Assembly (NCBI GenBank): GCA_018136815.1
Contig: CM030931.1
Span: forward strand, 5,276,148-5,340,147
DNA: 64,000 nt
Direction of reading: 5' to 3'
Origin: Isochrysis galbana
Taxonomy: Eukaryota > Haptophyta > Isochrysidales > Isochrysidaceae
The translations under genes and the position numbers were made by a program. The notes beneath the pieces were generated by a model. The model ran no database searches. It was not told where the DNA came from and saw only the letters and a program-made list of their open reading frames with translations. Shown piece by piece: positions 53,030-63,404 of this stretch. Positions within the stretch are counted from its first letter, which is position 1, and each line of letters opens with the position of its first letter.

Positions 53030-53284
53030 ACATAAGAAACCCCCACCCCACCCCACCCCGCCCCTAAGAAACCTCAAATAAGAAACCCCCGGGCGGAGCC
53101 CGATGGGGCTTGTTATACTTCTCCAGAGCAAGCCACCTTACTGCTGTGCGCACATCAACTTTAAACACCTGAGCAGGATGCACCTCTAAGGCTCTATCCA
53201 CAAGGGCGGGGTTGGGTTCCAGGAGCAGCACCTTGGCCCTTCGTGATGCGGGGCAAGAAAGCTTTATGGTGCACCCATACTGTA
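53030..53284 (-). mobile_element. Solo inverted end of the 8.4-kb element family, with a 140-bp insert
   Basis: TAAGAAACCTCAAATAAGAA and the CCCCGGGCGGAGCCCG segment match the left subterminal zone of the 39954 element, reverse-complemented. The terminus TATGGTGCACCCATACTG ends at 53282, followed by TA. Between CTTGTTATACTT and GCAAGAAAGCTTT about 140 bases (53108-53248) are inserted that the other copy does not have; they read as protein on the minus strand (KVLLLEPNPALVDRALEVH, VFKVDVRTAVRWLALEKY). Confidence 0.8.
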
Positions 53285-53743
53285 AATCCACGCTCGAGGT
53301 TCGATGGAACGAACGTCTCGGTAGCGGGCGGGAGTGCAAGAATACCGCGGGGGGGCGGGGGGAGGGAAGGGAAGGGGGGGAGGGGTGCAGCCTTGCCCTC
53401 TCTCTCTCCCGTTGTCTCTCTCTCTCTCTGTCTTCCCCCACCACGAGGGGGGGGAGGGCAGACATAGCAAGAAAAGGGTCCTTCGGGATGGGAGAAGTAG
53501 TAAAGTGGGAGAGAGTACAGGAAAGAGGGGGAGCGTGAGGGAAGGGCCACCTCCCCGTCCGCCAGCGGGCTGCGCCTCCGCCCTCCCCACCCGCCCCCCC
53601 CCCCTCCCCCCCAACTCCTCTCTTCTCTCTTCTCGACCTCTTGCTCCTCACAGCCCGTCTCTCTCTCTCTCTCTCTCGCTTGCACGCCTCGCCGCGCTCG
53701 CTCTTCCCTCTCTTCCACTTGCACACGCGGCGCGTCCGATCGC
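53285..53743. other. Upstream region of the next gene
   Basis: G-rich then C/T-rich tracts (53398-53430 and 53580-53690). Frames on both strands are open only by composition. Likely promoter and leader of the gene at 53744. Confidence 0.5.
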
Positions 53744-54319
53744 ATGTGGGAGGAGAGCAACATTTCCCCGGCGCCCCATCTCAACCTCGAGCGCGAGGAC
53801 CTCTCCGACACTGAGCTTTCTCTCCCCAGCTGGCCCGTCTCTCAGCGGCCATTACCTCGGCCGCACCATTTTGACACGGATGGCACCGTTGTCTGTCTTG
53901 GTTACGCACAACAATCCAGCCGAGACCACAGGCGAGAGGAGTACGCTGCGCAGCTCTGCTACTACCTCCCAGAGGGATGGTCTGCCTCCTACAAATTCAC
54001 CGTCTTTGAGAAGTCGTACATCGTCCTCATTCGTGATGGTAACATCGAGCGCTTTGGCCTCGCGCGACCCGTCCATCCCACGCTCAGCACAACCGCCGGG
54101 CGTTACGTCCCCGGCCTAAGTGCCTCCTCTCGCAACGAGGGCCTGCACGGAGGCGAGCTTGAGCTCGTTTGGCCGATGCCCCTTGACATGTCAATTCTGG
54201 ATGCGGTACGGAAAGCATGTGATGGCCGTCAACATGCTAAACGTAAGATTGCAGCTGGGACCGATTCCGAGCTAGGGATACGCTCGGTCAATCACAAACT
54301 TCGGAAATTGAGCGTTTAG
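53744..54319 (+). CDS. Hypothetical conserved-looking protein, 191 residues
   Basis: ATG 53744 follows a C/T-rich leader. The product has a disordered head (about 1-45), then DTDGTVVCLGYAQQSSRDHR, LCYYLPEGWSASYKFTVFEK and SYIVLIRDGNIERFGLARPV, which look like a beta-rich domain, then LELVWPMPLDMSILDAVRKA and a basic C-terminus (KRKIAAGTDS, NHKLRKLSV). No signal peptide or membrane helix. No family recognised. Amino-acid composition and codon choice resemble the other genes here, and the frame is clean, so it is probably real. Confidence 0.6.
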   Translation: MWEESNISPAPHLNLEREDLSDTELSLPSWPVSQRPLPRPHHFDTDGTVVCLGYAQQSSRDHRREEYAAQLCYYLPEGWSASYKFTVFEKSYIVLIRDGNIERFGLARPVHPTLSTTAGRYVPGLSASSRNEGLHGGELELVWPMPLDMSILDAVRKACDGRQHAKRKIAAGTDSELGIRSVNHKLRKLSV

Positions 54320-55125
54320 ATGTTCATTGTCTCGAGCAGCTCCAACGTGGGCTGGCCCAGAAATTGCCGTCCAATCGCGCACTTGGAGCCGTGTGCCGTG
54401 CGCCAATTCTTTTTTTTCGTCAGCCCGGACGCGCAACATCGATCCCTATCGAAGGGCGCCATCGACAATGGGCAGCATTGCGTTGGCCTCATATTGTCTG
54501 CCACTGCAAGGTTGCAATTTAGTGGCTCCTACTACGTGTGCCACCATCAACTTCTATATGCAGCAATTGCGGAAATGGCGGCCGCGCTTTCCAGTTCGCA
54601 TGCGACTGCACGCTACCATAGAGTGTGTGCCCACATAGGACGGCCTCTCTCATTGTGTGGCGTGTGCCTCGTCTGCGTATCGTTGCAGTGTGATGTTGTA
54701 CTTGCTATTGCGCACCAACACATTCATAACGTCGACTTGCAAATACTTGAAGTGCAGAACCAACAGCAGGCGAATGCCTGCCTGCTTCTCAGTAGTGTAA
54801 TGTGATATCGTGTCGTGGAAGAGTCCTTTGGTGATTGAGCTCATGGTTGCACTGCTGGTGTGCCAACGTCTCTCTTGTGCCATTGTTTGCGGCGTGCGTG
54901 AAGTTGCTACGATGACTCGTGTCACATGTCACCGCCGTTCATCCCTTGATCCGTTGCCACTTGTTCGTGCTGGATCTAGAACGGTGATTCAGAAGCCAGC
55001 CGGCGCGTCCATTCACTTGTCTTTCTGAAATTATGAATCTGTGGCTGGCGGGAGAGGCGGAATGCGGATATGGTGGCTTGGCGGCGCCAATACCAATACG
55101 GGCGTTGCAGATAGCCCCCCCCCGT
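54320..55125. other. Downstream region, no firm gene
   Basis: Minus-strand frames 54316-54504 and 54650-54925 contain some protein-like text (HDTISHYTTEKQAGIRLLLV, FKYLQVDVMNVLVRNSKYNI), but no start, splice pattern or family supports a gene. Confidence 0.4.
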
Positions 55126-55262
55126 GCTGTCGAGTCGAGCGTTGCCGGAGGGCTCTGAGCCACTCCGTCGCGAGCGGCACCGGCGGCTAGCGCGGCGCTT
55201 TGGCCCGACTCCCCGCCGGGAGTCGGGTGAATGAAATTCTGGATTGGGTCGGGCAACTCCAT
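55126..55262 (-). repeat. Inverted copy of the 9771-9903 repeat
   Basis: GGGCTCTGAGCCACTCCGTC, CCCGACTCCC and ATGAAATTCTGGATTGGGTC are the reverse complement of the copy inside the TIR element at 8.5-10 kb. Confidence 0.85.
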
Positions 55263-55342
55263 TTGGGAGCTTTGGGGTTTTTTTTGGACTGGGGGCACAA
55301 GGCACAACGAACAGCTACAGCTATCAGTAAACTGATAGAGTC

Positions 55343-55634
55343 ATGGAGCACGCGCCACTCCCCTCCCCTCCTGCCGCCTACCCCGCCGAGATGGACGGTC
55401 TACTCATGGACACGCCGATGTCGCCGAAGCGACCGCACCCAGACGACACGCCCAGCCCCCAGCCAGGTGCACACAAGAGCCACCTCTCGCCGCGCGCGCC
55501 ACCAAAACACCTCCTCGACCTCGAACAGCTTGACAGAGCCTGCCATGACGGCAGCCATGCTGCAGCACGCAGCACACTTTCCACACCACCATCCACAGCC
55601 ACACCCAGCACGCCCCACACGCCGGACGCTCCCA
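55343..55634 (+). pseudogene. LINE ORF1-type fragment, cut by an LTR insertion
   Basis: MEHAPLPSPPAAYPAEMDG opens a Pro-rich frame like those at 35649 and 62392 (MERAP...PKRP). The frame runs directly into the LTR at 55635, so the element was interrupted there. Confidence 0.55.
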
Positions 55635-56525
55635 TGTCGTATTCCATACGAGGACAGGCTTTTACTTCTAGCCTGTGAGTTATTTTAACTCTCAAGGTCT
55701 CGTTGATGGGTATATCGCCTCTTCTCCTACTTTCTCTTGATGTCATCAAACGTTCCACGATTGTCGTCTGTCTTTTGTTGTACCTCGGTCGCAGCTCCCC
55801 AGCGAGGTCTGCCCTCGTTGTCGACTCCTCTGTCGCATGCCTGTGCGCTGCTAAGTTGCCTTGGTGCCGACGCTTGGCCGTCCGTCCTAGTGCGGTTAGT
55901 TTTCGCCCCGTTTGGTTTAGTTTGTGTGTCTCTGTGGACCGGTAACTTTTTGGGAACCACGCGTTGTAGTCCCTCGTGTCTACCTTGGACCTAAGAAGCT
56001 CTCATTCTCATTCTCATTCTCTCTCTCCCACTAGCTCGCTAGCTAGTCTCGTCTCTACTCTCCGACGCCACGCGTTGCAACCCTCCGACCTTCCGTCTAC
56101 CTTTTCGCTCGTAGCGTTCGATGGCAGACACTGTCAGACCCGATTCTTACTATGACCTTTCAGACATCTTCCCGCAAACAGCAATCAACGAACCCTCTAC
56201 GGCCGCGTCAGCTGCCGGCTCGATCGAACGGCCCTCTGCCTACGAGCCAGTAGTCATCGCATGTTCGACAAGCACAAATTCCGCCTTGGCGCCTACGACC
56301 GCGCCCTCTCATATTCCCGCTCCCTCTCTGCCCATGGGAACAGCGGGAACTTCTTTTGACCCACAAGGGGTCCACTTCGTCGGAATCGGCGGCTCCGAGC
56401 CTCCGCAAGCCGCAAGACCCTTCCAACACGGCGGCGCCATCCGCCGCTCCGTCAGACGAGCCGCTGCTCGTAGATTCACTCCGCGAGCGAGCCGAGCTCA
56501 CCTCCCTCTGGACCTCGGGCTATAG
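55635..56525 (+). mobile_element. LTR plus start of gag-like ORF of an LTR retrotransposon, truncated
   Basis: 55635-56150 is the second copy of the repeat at 22244-22759, beginning TGTCGTATTCCATACGA. At 56121 an ATG opens MADTVRPDSYYDLSDIFPQT, a Ser/Pro/Ala-rich gag-like product that ends at 56525. The alternative frame from about 56380 (DEPLLVDSLRERAELTSLW) looks more protein-like, so a frameshift near 56350 is likely. Protease, integrase and RT are absent. The host-side partner LTR is not in the window. Confidence 0.75.
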
Positions 56526-56831
56526 GCCTGAGCGAAAATATGTAGTTTTTCGTGCCCAAATATGTGGGGAAAATATGTGGAAAATATATAAAAACTTGCC
56601 CAAATATGTGGGGAAATATGTAGCTTTTGCCCCCCCCAAAAAACCTCTCGTGGCCGCATTCCCCGCTTCCGGCCTCGCCGCACATGCTCTTTGTCATTGT
56701 CACTCTTTTCACTCTTCTTTGTGCCTCTCCTCTCTCCCCTACAGACCCTTTCTTTCTAGCTATTGCTGTATACAATGTGTGTACCATGAATCGAAACAGA
56801 GAATCTCGCCGCACACAGCACACACTACACA
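56526..56831. other. AT-rich spacer with repeated CCCAAATATGTGGGG
   Basis: CCCAAATATGTGGGGAAAAT and CCCAAATATGTGGGGAAATA stand 36 bases apart (56552 and 56600), each nearly palindromic. No gene. Confidence 0.5.
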
Positions 56832-57265
56832 CTACGATGACGAGGCCTTGTTGCGCTTGTTGTTGTTGTAGCGCAACATGACCGCTGCCTCCACTTGGTC
56901 GGCCAAGGAAGAAGACCGTTCAGAACCAAACATGCACGTCAACAAAGAAAAGACACGTTCACTTGAGGCAGAATTGGGACTCAGACACATAACAATCCTT
57001 GCAACCTGGGCCCAATGTGGAAATTGGTTTTGATTCGATGCCCACCAAGCGAGAACATCCCTGGTGAATGCCTTCATGTCAGAGTGGTCCACTTGCACGC
57101 CTCTACACGCCACCATGTAGGAAGGGAGCTCTTGCATCAAGTGCTCGGCAATGTTGGGTAAATGAGCCACAAGAGGTAGGTCTGCTAGTTGAGTGACCCA
57201 AAGTGCGTCTACCTTGCCATAGGCGAAAGCAGGATTGAGCGCGCGCAGGAGGCCAGTAACATAGT
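56832..57265 (-). pseudogene. hAT transposase C-terminal dimerisation domain
   Basis: The minus-strand frame reads VTGLLRALNPAFAYGKVDAL, VLAWWASNQNQFPHWAQVAR, then LSPNSASSERVFSLLT and LADQVEAAVMLRYN. This is the hAT signature (W-W...FP.l...A...l..s..S..SERvFS). The catalytic RNase H-like core upstream is not found, so only the 3' part remains. The frame is open to about 57310 without ATG. Confidence 0.88.
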
Positions 57266-58343
57266 GTTGCTGTTGGCACCCCGCAGCAACGCAGCGCTCG
57301 GCGGCCGCGCCCCCACGGCTGCGTGCGCCACAGGTAGTTAGCTAGCTAACTGCCTCTTTGCGCATCCCACTTGGTTGCTTGTTGACAACTGCATCCCCAC
57401 GGGTGCTCTTTAATGGTAGTTAACACACTTAACTAGTTAACTGGTCAACGTATTCCTTCCCTAGCCCTAGCCTTGGCTTACAGCTTATAGTAGCGTCGGC
57501 GGTCCTTTTCAAGAAGTGTTTTGGAGGCAGCAACGCAGCAGGTCGTCGCATTCATTGCGTTGCTGTGGGCTTTGGGCAGCCACAGCCAAATGTCAAGTGC
57601 AAGTGCAAGTGCTGAGGTTGACGAGCGGCCGCCATAGCGAAGCGTACCACGCCTAGTGTCTAGTGTGTGTGTCATTAGTTAGCGCCGGTTGCTCGTCATC
57701 GCAATTATTGAACCGGTAGTTTCAACCCAGCTCTGAATAGATGGATGCGATTGCCTCATGCGTATCCAACAAATGTGTTGCACAAAGTAAAACAAGTAAA
57801 CAACAAACAAACTAGAACGAAGATCGACGATGCGAACGCAAATCGGCATTGATTGGAATCACTAATGCTTGAGGCGTCTCTCAACGTAAGGGCCGATGAA
57901 GGACCGGTGCTGCGCACCCTGCGCCTTCGAGAGCGTCGTGGCATACTTGTGGCCAAAACGCGGGACACACCCGCTTGCAGCGTATTGTGGAAGGGCGACT
58001 ACTCATGCATGAGCATGCACAAGGCACATGGCATCAAAAGAAGAAATATCGATACTGAAGCGCACAGGTAGAGTTTGCACCTCGCTAGAGCAGTATTGAC
58101 TCGGGCCGGGATGAAGAGAGCTCCAGTGCAGCCGAATTCATAGCATGAAAGTTATTGAGGATGCTCACGGAGGACCTGGCCTTGTGAATGTCAACACTCT
58201 TCCAGGTTGCATATTCAAAGCATCCTTGCTCGCGCCAGCTGTAACTTCTTTAGCGGCTTGGCTTGCGCACAAAACGAGTTTGTGCCGCCGTACGTGCAGG
58301 CCTTCTCTCGAGATGAAGCCATACCCTCACCCTGACCGGGTAC
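57266..58343. other. Intergenic and unresolved 3' part of the cyclophilin gene
   Basis: 57330-57480 has GTTAGCTAGCTAAC-type palindromes. On the minus strand the piece YATTLSKAQGAQHRSFIGPY plus VERRLKH (57943-57865, preceded by an AG) and LARARML (58236-58215, preceded by ACAG) are candidate last exons of the cyclophilin gene, but none could be fixed. Confidence 0.4.
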
Positions 58344-59556
58344 TGAGACCACCGGGAGAGCGCCCATGGCAGCAACGACCTGCGATGCAAGCAAAGGCAC
58401 CCATGTCGACTCGTCACGTGTCAGATGGCTTGACAGTAGCGCTCCTTCTGCCACCCGGGCAAAATGAGTTGATGCTTTCGCTATCCGTCGACAAGTAGGG
58501 CGCACCTCGCCCCCTTCAATCACCCGGCCGATGACGATGTCATCATTGTCCGCTGACGGATCAGCAGCTGTAGTAATCCCGAAGTCGAACGACCCGCCAC
58601 CCCTCTTGACGGAAAGCAAGCCGGCAGCATCGTGCCGCAATGTAGCCGCTTCTGTGGACGGGTGTGCCGGCGCCACACGGCCGGCCCACTTGCCCCGCAC
58701 TTGGCCGGCATCGATGCGCCGAGGTGTGATGCGCCAAACCTGTGTGGCAAACAAGGGCCGGGGAGTGAAGATCATCAAAGAGCTAGCACAGAAGGTGGAC
58801 TATGCACGCGAGATACAACCCTCGGTTGTCTGGAGGCAAGATCCACCCGCCCGCCCGCGATATGGGGAGCGACACGGCACCTGCGACCCATCATAAGATA
58901 CCGGCTCTGCCTCGGAAGAGAGGCACTGCTTGTAGACCGAGCGCTTCGCCAGCGCATTCCGGGCGAGGGCCTCTGCCTCACTGGCTGGGATCTGGTCCGC
59001 GCATGGAGCGCTCAGCTTTCCTGTAGTCCAGTGTATGCAGAGACGTCAATCTTCCTCATACGCCAGAAGGTGTGCCCAGAAGGCGTGCGCAGTTGTAAGA
59101 CGGCCTCGGCGCCAATGTCGCAATGGTGGCTAAGTGGCCGCACGCAAGACGCACCCTGAACGAGTGCCTTGAAGGTGGCGACTGACTCTGGGGCGTCCTC
59201 GCCGAAGAGGCCGAGAACGAGGTTGTACCTGCGAGGACAGGGGCGTGAGAGAGGTGCACTGAGCTGGCGGCTAGTGTGCCGGGTCATACGAGGGACCTGC
59301 CGCTCACTCACTCTCTCTTCTCCTCAGGGCTGAATTGCTCAGAGAAGGTGAGGGCAACGCGGTCCGTCACCGCAGCTTCTCTCGTTGGCTTGGGATGGGC
59401 AGGCGCGGGGAGCGGAGCGAAAAGCGCGGCGCAAGCTGCCGCCTGGAGATGCGCCCGCCTGCTCGTCACGCGCACCGCCGACGACGAGCACAGCACGAGC
59501 GCGAGAAGGGTAGAGAAGAGCACCCGACGAGCCATCGGGGGCCGACCGACGAGCAT
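58344..59556 (-). CDS. Lumen-type peptidyl-prolyl isomerase (cyclophilin), five exons, 3' end unresolved
   Basis: Exons 59556-59312, 59228-59155, 59020-58881, 58739-58506 and 58379-58344 join in frame through GT-AG introns of 83-141 bp. Exon 1 has a signal-like stretch (VLFSTLLALVLCSSSAV) followed by a second Ala-rich hydrophobic stretch (AAACAALFAPLPAPAHP), a layout that fits bipartite import into a complex plastid and its lumen. The cyclophilin part shows YNLVLGLFGEDAPESVATFK, then LRHDAAGLLSVKRGGGSFDF, DIVIGRVIEGGE and VVAAMGALPVVS, the divergent type of chloroplast cyclophilins lacking the usual QGGD box. The Arg of VWRITP follows an insert of about 40 residues. Isomerase activity is not assured. 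Translation could start at the second Met (59535). Confidence 0.8.
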
Positions 59557-59579
59557 CGAGAGAGAGGGTGATGAGTGAG

Positions 59580-60060
59580 GGAATGAGGGAGAGAAGGGAG
59601 GGAGAGAGGGGGAGGGAGCGAGATAGAGATAAGAAGGCGGGAAAGAGAAGAAAAAAGGGAGGGGGGAAGGGAGGGAGACAGGGAGAAAGGAGGGAGAGGT
59701 ACTCAGAGTATTAGGGAAAGGGAGGTAGAGAGAAGTTGAGGAGGAGGAACAGAGAGAGAGAGTGAGAGAGAGAGGTTTAGGAGTAGTGGAGAGAGGTACT
59801 AGTAGAATGAGGAGAGAGGAGGGAGAAAGAGAGGGAGAGTAGAAGTGAGGGAGAGAGAGAGAGAAAAGACACGGAGGGATTGGGAGAGAGAGAGGGAGTA
59901 GGGAGGAGAGAGGTAGAGAGAGAGTGTGTAGGTCCCTAGGAAGAGAGTACTCCTAGAGAGAGAGAGGAGAGAGGCGGGGGGAGAGAGAAAGGCCGAGAGA
60001 GAGAGGGGAGAGGTCAAGTTTAGATAGGCGGGAGGTGGAGAGAGAGAAGGAAAGCAGCTC
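59580..60060. repeat. Purine tract (GA-rich) between two divergent genes
   Basis: Almost unbroken GAGAGGGAG/AGAGAGAG text on the plus strand, with rare pyrimidines. It lies between the 5' ends of the cyclophilin (minus) and aldolase (plus) genes and so forms a shared promoter zone; pyrimidine tracts continue to 60263 on the aldolase side. Confidence 0.85.
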
Positions 60061-60275
60061 TTCTAAAACAGTGGCAAAGCCTTTTGAAAGGGTGTAGAGA
60101 TTCATGTATTCATTCTCTATCGCTCTCGTCTCTCTCGTAGTCCGCCCCCCCCCCCCCCGCCCCCGCCCTCCCTCTTTCTCTCTCTCTCTTCTCGCGCTGC
60201 TTCTCAAGTACTTTACTTCTATCCCCTCCCCTTTCCCCCCCTTTCTCTCTCTCTCTCTCCTCACAGCCGACGGCG

Positions 60276-61381
60276 ATGAGGAGCGGCGCATGCAGCGAGG
60301 CAGAGTGGACAGCGCGGTGTGAGCTTGCGGCCGTGTACCGCACTCTCGACCGTCTGGGGATGAACGAGGGGATCTGCAATCACCTGACGGCGATGGTGGG
60401 CCCCGACCGCTTCCTCTGCATCGCGTACGGCCAGGATTGGGCCGAGGTGCGGCCTGAGAGCTTGCTGCTCCTCGATCCAAGTGGGGCCGTCCTGCAGGGC
60501 GAGGGGCGTGTAGAGGTGCGCCGCATGCCGTGAGAGGTCATATGGCGGGTCGTCCTCTTCTTCCGCTTCTAGGCTCGAGACCGGGAAGGGGGGGGAAGAG
60601 TCAGGGTCATCCACGCGATGTTGGAGCAAGAGGCCGTTGGAGGCGAGCTGGAGGCAACGGCAGCGGCGGCGGCGCTCCCTGTCGTTGGTGCACCGTGAGT
60701 CGACAGCTTCGGTGGTGGCTTGATCAGGTCCCTTCGAACTTGTTGTAGGTGACGGCTTTCGAGATCCACCGCGCACTGCATGCAGCCAACCCGAAGAGCA
60801 ACGCTTGCGTGCTTCACACGCACACACCAAATGTGACGGCCTTGTGCTGCACGAATCCGATGCGCCTCGAGATGGCGCACCAGAACAGCTGCCGCTTCTA
60901 CGGTCAGATTGCCTACGATGAAACATTCAATGGGCTGGTCGACGATCAGACTGAAGGCTCTCGCATCGCTCAGGCATTGGGAAGCCGCTCCATCCTGTTG
61001 CACCGATCACATGGCGTGATGGTGTGCGCTCCTACAATTGCCCAGGCCTTTGACGACTTGTACTACCTCGAGCGTGCAGCGATGGTACAAGTGATGGCGT
61101 TATCCTCTGGTCGCCCTTTGTCGCTGATTTCGGACAGCACCGCGGCGGCCGTTCGCCGACAGTTCCAGAAAGACTTTGCAGCCAACAATCCGGCGCGTGA
61201 ACATCTCGCTGCACGGATGCGTATCCTTGAGAGGGAAGACGAGTCCAACCGAAGGCTGGAGCGGATCGAGGTCTTCGCGCATGCAGCCTGCGGCGCGTCC
61301 TCAGTGGTATGGGCGGTCGTGATGCTCGGCGGAATCGCCATGGGCGGTATGCGTTTGGCCGCATATTTGCAGCGAAAATGA
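60276..61381 (+). CDS. Class II aldolase/adducin-domain protein with C-terminal membrane helix, two exons
   Basis: Exons 60276-60515 and 60749-61381 (GT-AG intron, 233 bp) give 290 residues. The fold of L-fuculose-phosphate aldolase and adducin is recognised by LAAVYRTLDRLGMNEGICNH, then VLHTHTPNVTALC with the two zinc-binding His, and LLHRSHGVMV with the third His. All three metal ligands are present, so catalysis is possible, unlike adducin itself; the sugar substrate is unknown. After DESNRRLERIEVFAH a hydrophobic segment of about 20 residues (SSVVWAVVMLGGIAMGGMRL) and a short basic tail (AAYLQRK) close the protein, an unusual tail-anchor-like end. A start at 60276 directly after a C/T-rich leader is the only sensible one. 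Confidence 0.88.
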
Positions 61382-62391
61382 CGAGGTGAGCTTCTTCAAC
61401 TTGTTCACAGCAATGAGGCCGGACTCGTGCACTCGCCTTTGCTTTGCGCCCGCATGGCGTTGATGCTCATCTTTCGCCTATGGCACTCAAGATCAGTGAC
61501 CGCCACTTGGTCACTGGGCACAGCATAGGGGAGCCGGCCAAATCAAGGTGCTTCTTACATCGCAATTGTGACGTGCGACTACCCTGCGGGAGACGTGGAT
61601 TCACGGATACGTGTTCTATGCCATGCATCACGGTACAAAATGCACGTTTATTTCGCAATGATTCGTCGATTGGACGTGTGGTTACTGGCAGATCGTGCAG
61701 CTGCAGGTTGTGCTCCGCTTGTGCTTGCACCGGAAGGAAAAGCTACGGTTTGGATTGGGATGCTGACATTGTGCCAAATTCGGGCCTGTCGCTCGCGGCC
61801 CTACCGCCTTGCTTGGGACTTGGCATGCTCTGCGGCCCTGCAACCACCCACCTACCCCCACACCCATTCCCTGCAGCAAATGAGCATATTCCCCCACTCA
61901 CTCCTCCGACAAGCGACAAGGCCCTGTTCGCCACGCTCCTCGTCCCTCAAAGGCAGACCGATCCGAGTGGGGTCGTCGGCAGGGCGAGGGGCGTGTAGAG
62001 GCGCGCCGCATGCCGTAAGAAAAAAAAAACATTCTAATATTTCGCATGCCGTAAGAGGCGACGTGCATTGGCGTTGGCTTGCCGCACGGCCACCTGCGTC
62101 TACATGCACAACACACATGTGTACATCATGCATATCGGCATATCGCATGTTTGAAAAAAAAAATGTTACTCACGGAGTGGCAGTGGAGTGGGAGAGCGCA
62201 TGGAGGTGTAGCTTTCTTGTGCTTGTGCTGGAGCTGGAGTGGTGTGACGTGTGAAGGGAGAAGAAGGTTGTGATGGTAGTTTGGGCCTGACTTTGGTTCC
62301 GGCCGTCGAAGATTTGCTTGTTCATCTCGCGCGCACTCGTCCTTCCTTGAGGGAGGGCGAGGCCGAAAAAACTATTGTTATAGTTCTAGCG
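61382..62391. other. Intergenic with a fragment copied from the aldolase gene
   Basis: 61960-62019 repeats 60474-60534 (GATCC.AGTGGGG.CGTC, then GGGCGAGGGGCGTGTAGAGG and CGCCGCATGCCGT), that is the end of aldolase exon 1 plus the start of its intron. CGCATGCCGTAAGAGGCGAC follows again at 62043. A-runs at 62021 and 62153 are present. No intact gene. Confidence 0.6.
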
Positions 62392-63063
62392 ATGGAGCGC
62401 GCGCCGACCGCTCCCCTCTCCCAGCCCCCCGCCGCCACGACGCCCCAACGGGGCCGCCCCAAGCCGCCGGAGCCGAAGCGCTCGCAGGCCTCCGCACCGC
62501 CCGACAACGACGTCGAGATGGCGCCGCCATCCTCGCCTCCCAGGCAGCCACAGAAGCAAGGAATAGGCAAAGCCCTGTTCCCTGCAGACCAGCACAACCA
62601 GAGCCAGGCTCAATACACCAGCGCCGCCGTGCAGCCACCCACTCAAGGACTCCCCATGGGGTGTGGCAGCTCTGCTGCCACCCCCATGGCGGTAACTCCT
62701 ACCATCTGTGCACCCCTCGGGGGCGGGAACATGACACAACAAACAATATCTTGGAGCTTTTGCTCCCTCCAACCAACAACCAAATCCTACACCCAAATCG
62801 TATGCGCAAGCAGCGCATGGACACAAGGGGAAAGAGTCACACAGGCAAGCTCAGCAGCCACCAGCCCAACAGCCACAGCCACCGTCACGCAAGCGGGCCG
62901 ACCCACAGTCGGACCCGATGCCGACTCCCAACAACAACACCTCATTCGCCTCGGGCCAACTAAGTTTATACTTAGTTCGCCCATGGGGGGGCACGAGCCC
63001 CCCTCTCTCTCCACTCCTCCCCTGCCATGGGGGAGGATCCACCCACTCTCCTGGCACGCCTGA
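62392..63063 (+). pseudogene. LINE ORF1-type protein
   Basis: ATG 62392 opens MERAPTAPLSQPPAATTPQR with GRPKPPEPKRSQAS, nearly the same as the ORF at 35649, and the 25 bases upstream are shared. The rest is Gln/Thr/Pro-rich (QPQKQGIGKALF, ATATVTQAGRPTVGPDADSQ) and ends at 63061. This looks like the nucleic-acid-binding first ORF of a non-LTR element; no reverse transcriptase follows. Confidence 0.6.
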
Positions 63064-63404
63064 TGGCTTGCCAGGAGCACACAGCCCTGCTGACCCATTC
63101 CTCTCCTCACAGGCCCGCCTGACTCGCCCGCCCTGGCCCGTCGTGGCCTGCCCATTCCTCTGACCAGCCCCTCCTCCCCCTGGGCCCCCCTGTTCAGGAC
63201 CCCCCAGCCAGCTCCAGTCGACCCGCAGGGGCTCGGAGCGCCAGCGAGGGAGAGGCAGGAGGGGCCAGGGCCATGCCCCAGCCTCACCTGCCCCCTGAGC
63301 TGTGCTCCCAGGCCCTGCAGGCCATCTGGGGACCTGAGCGAGGGGCCGCAGGCGCGCGCCATGGGCCCGCGCCGCAGGGAAGAGAGGAGGAAAAGGGAAG
63401 AGGG
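63064..63404. other. LINE-related GC-rich segment
   Basis: 63230-63370 shares blocks with 51655-51800 (CAGCGAGG...GGGAGAGGCAG, CCCCAGCCTC, CCCCTGAGCTG-type text). Both may be the 5' part of related non-LTR elements. Confidence 0.5.

Noticed and set aside
54316-54925. Possible convergent gene on the minus strand (two short frames)
   Set aside because: No recognised domain and no convincing exon joining; noted only as a possibility.
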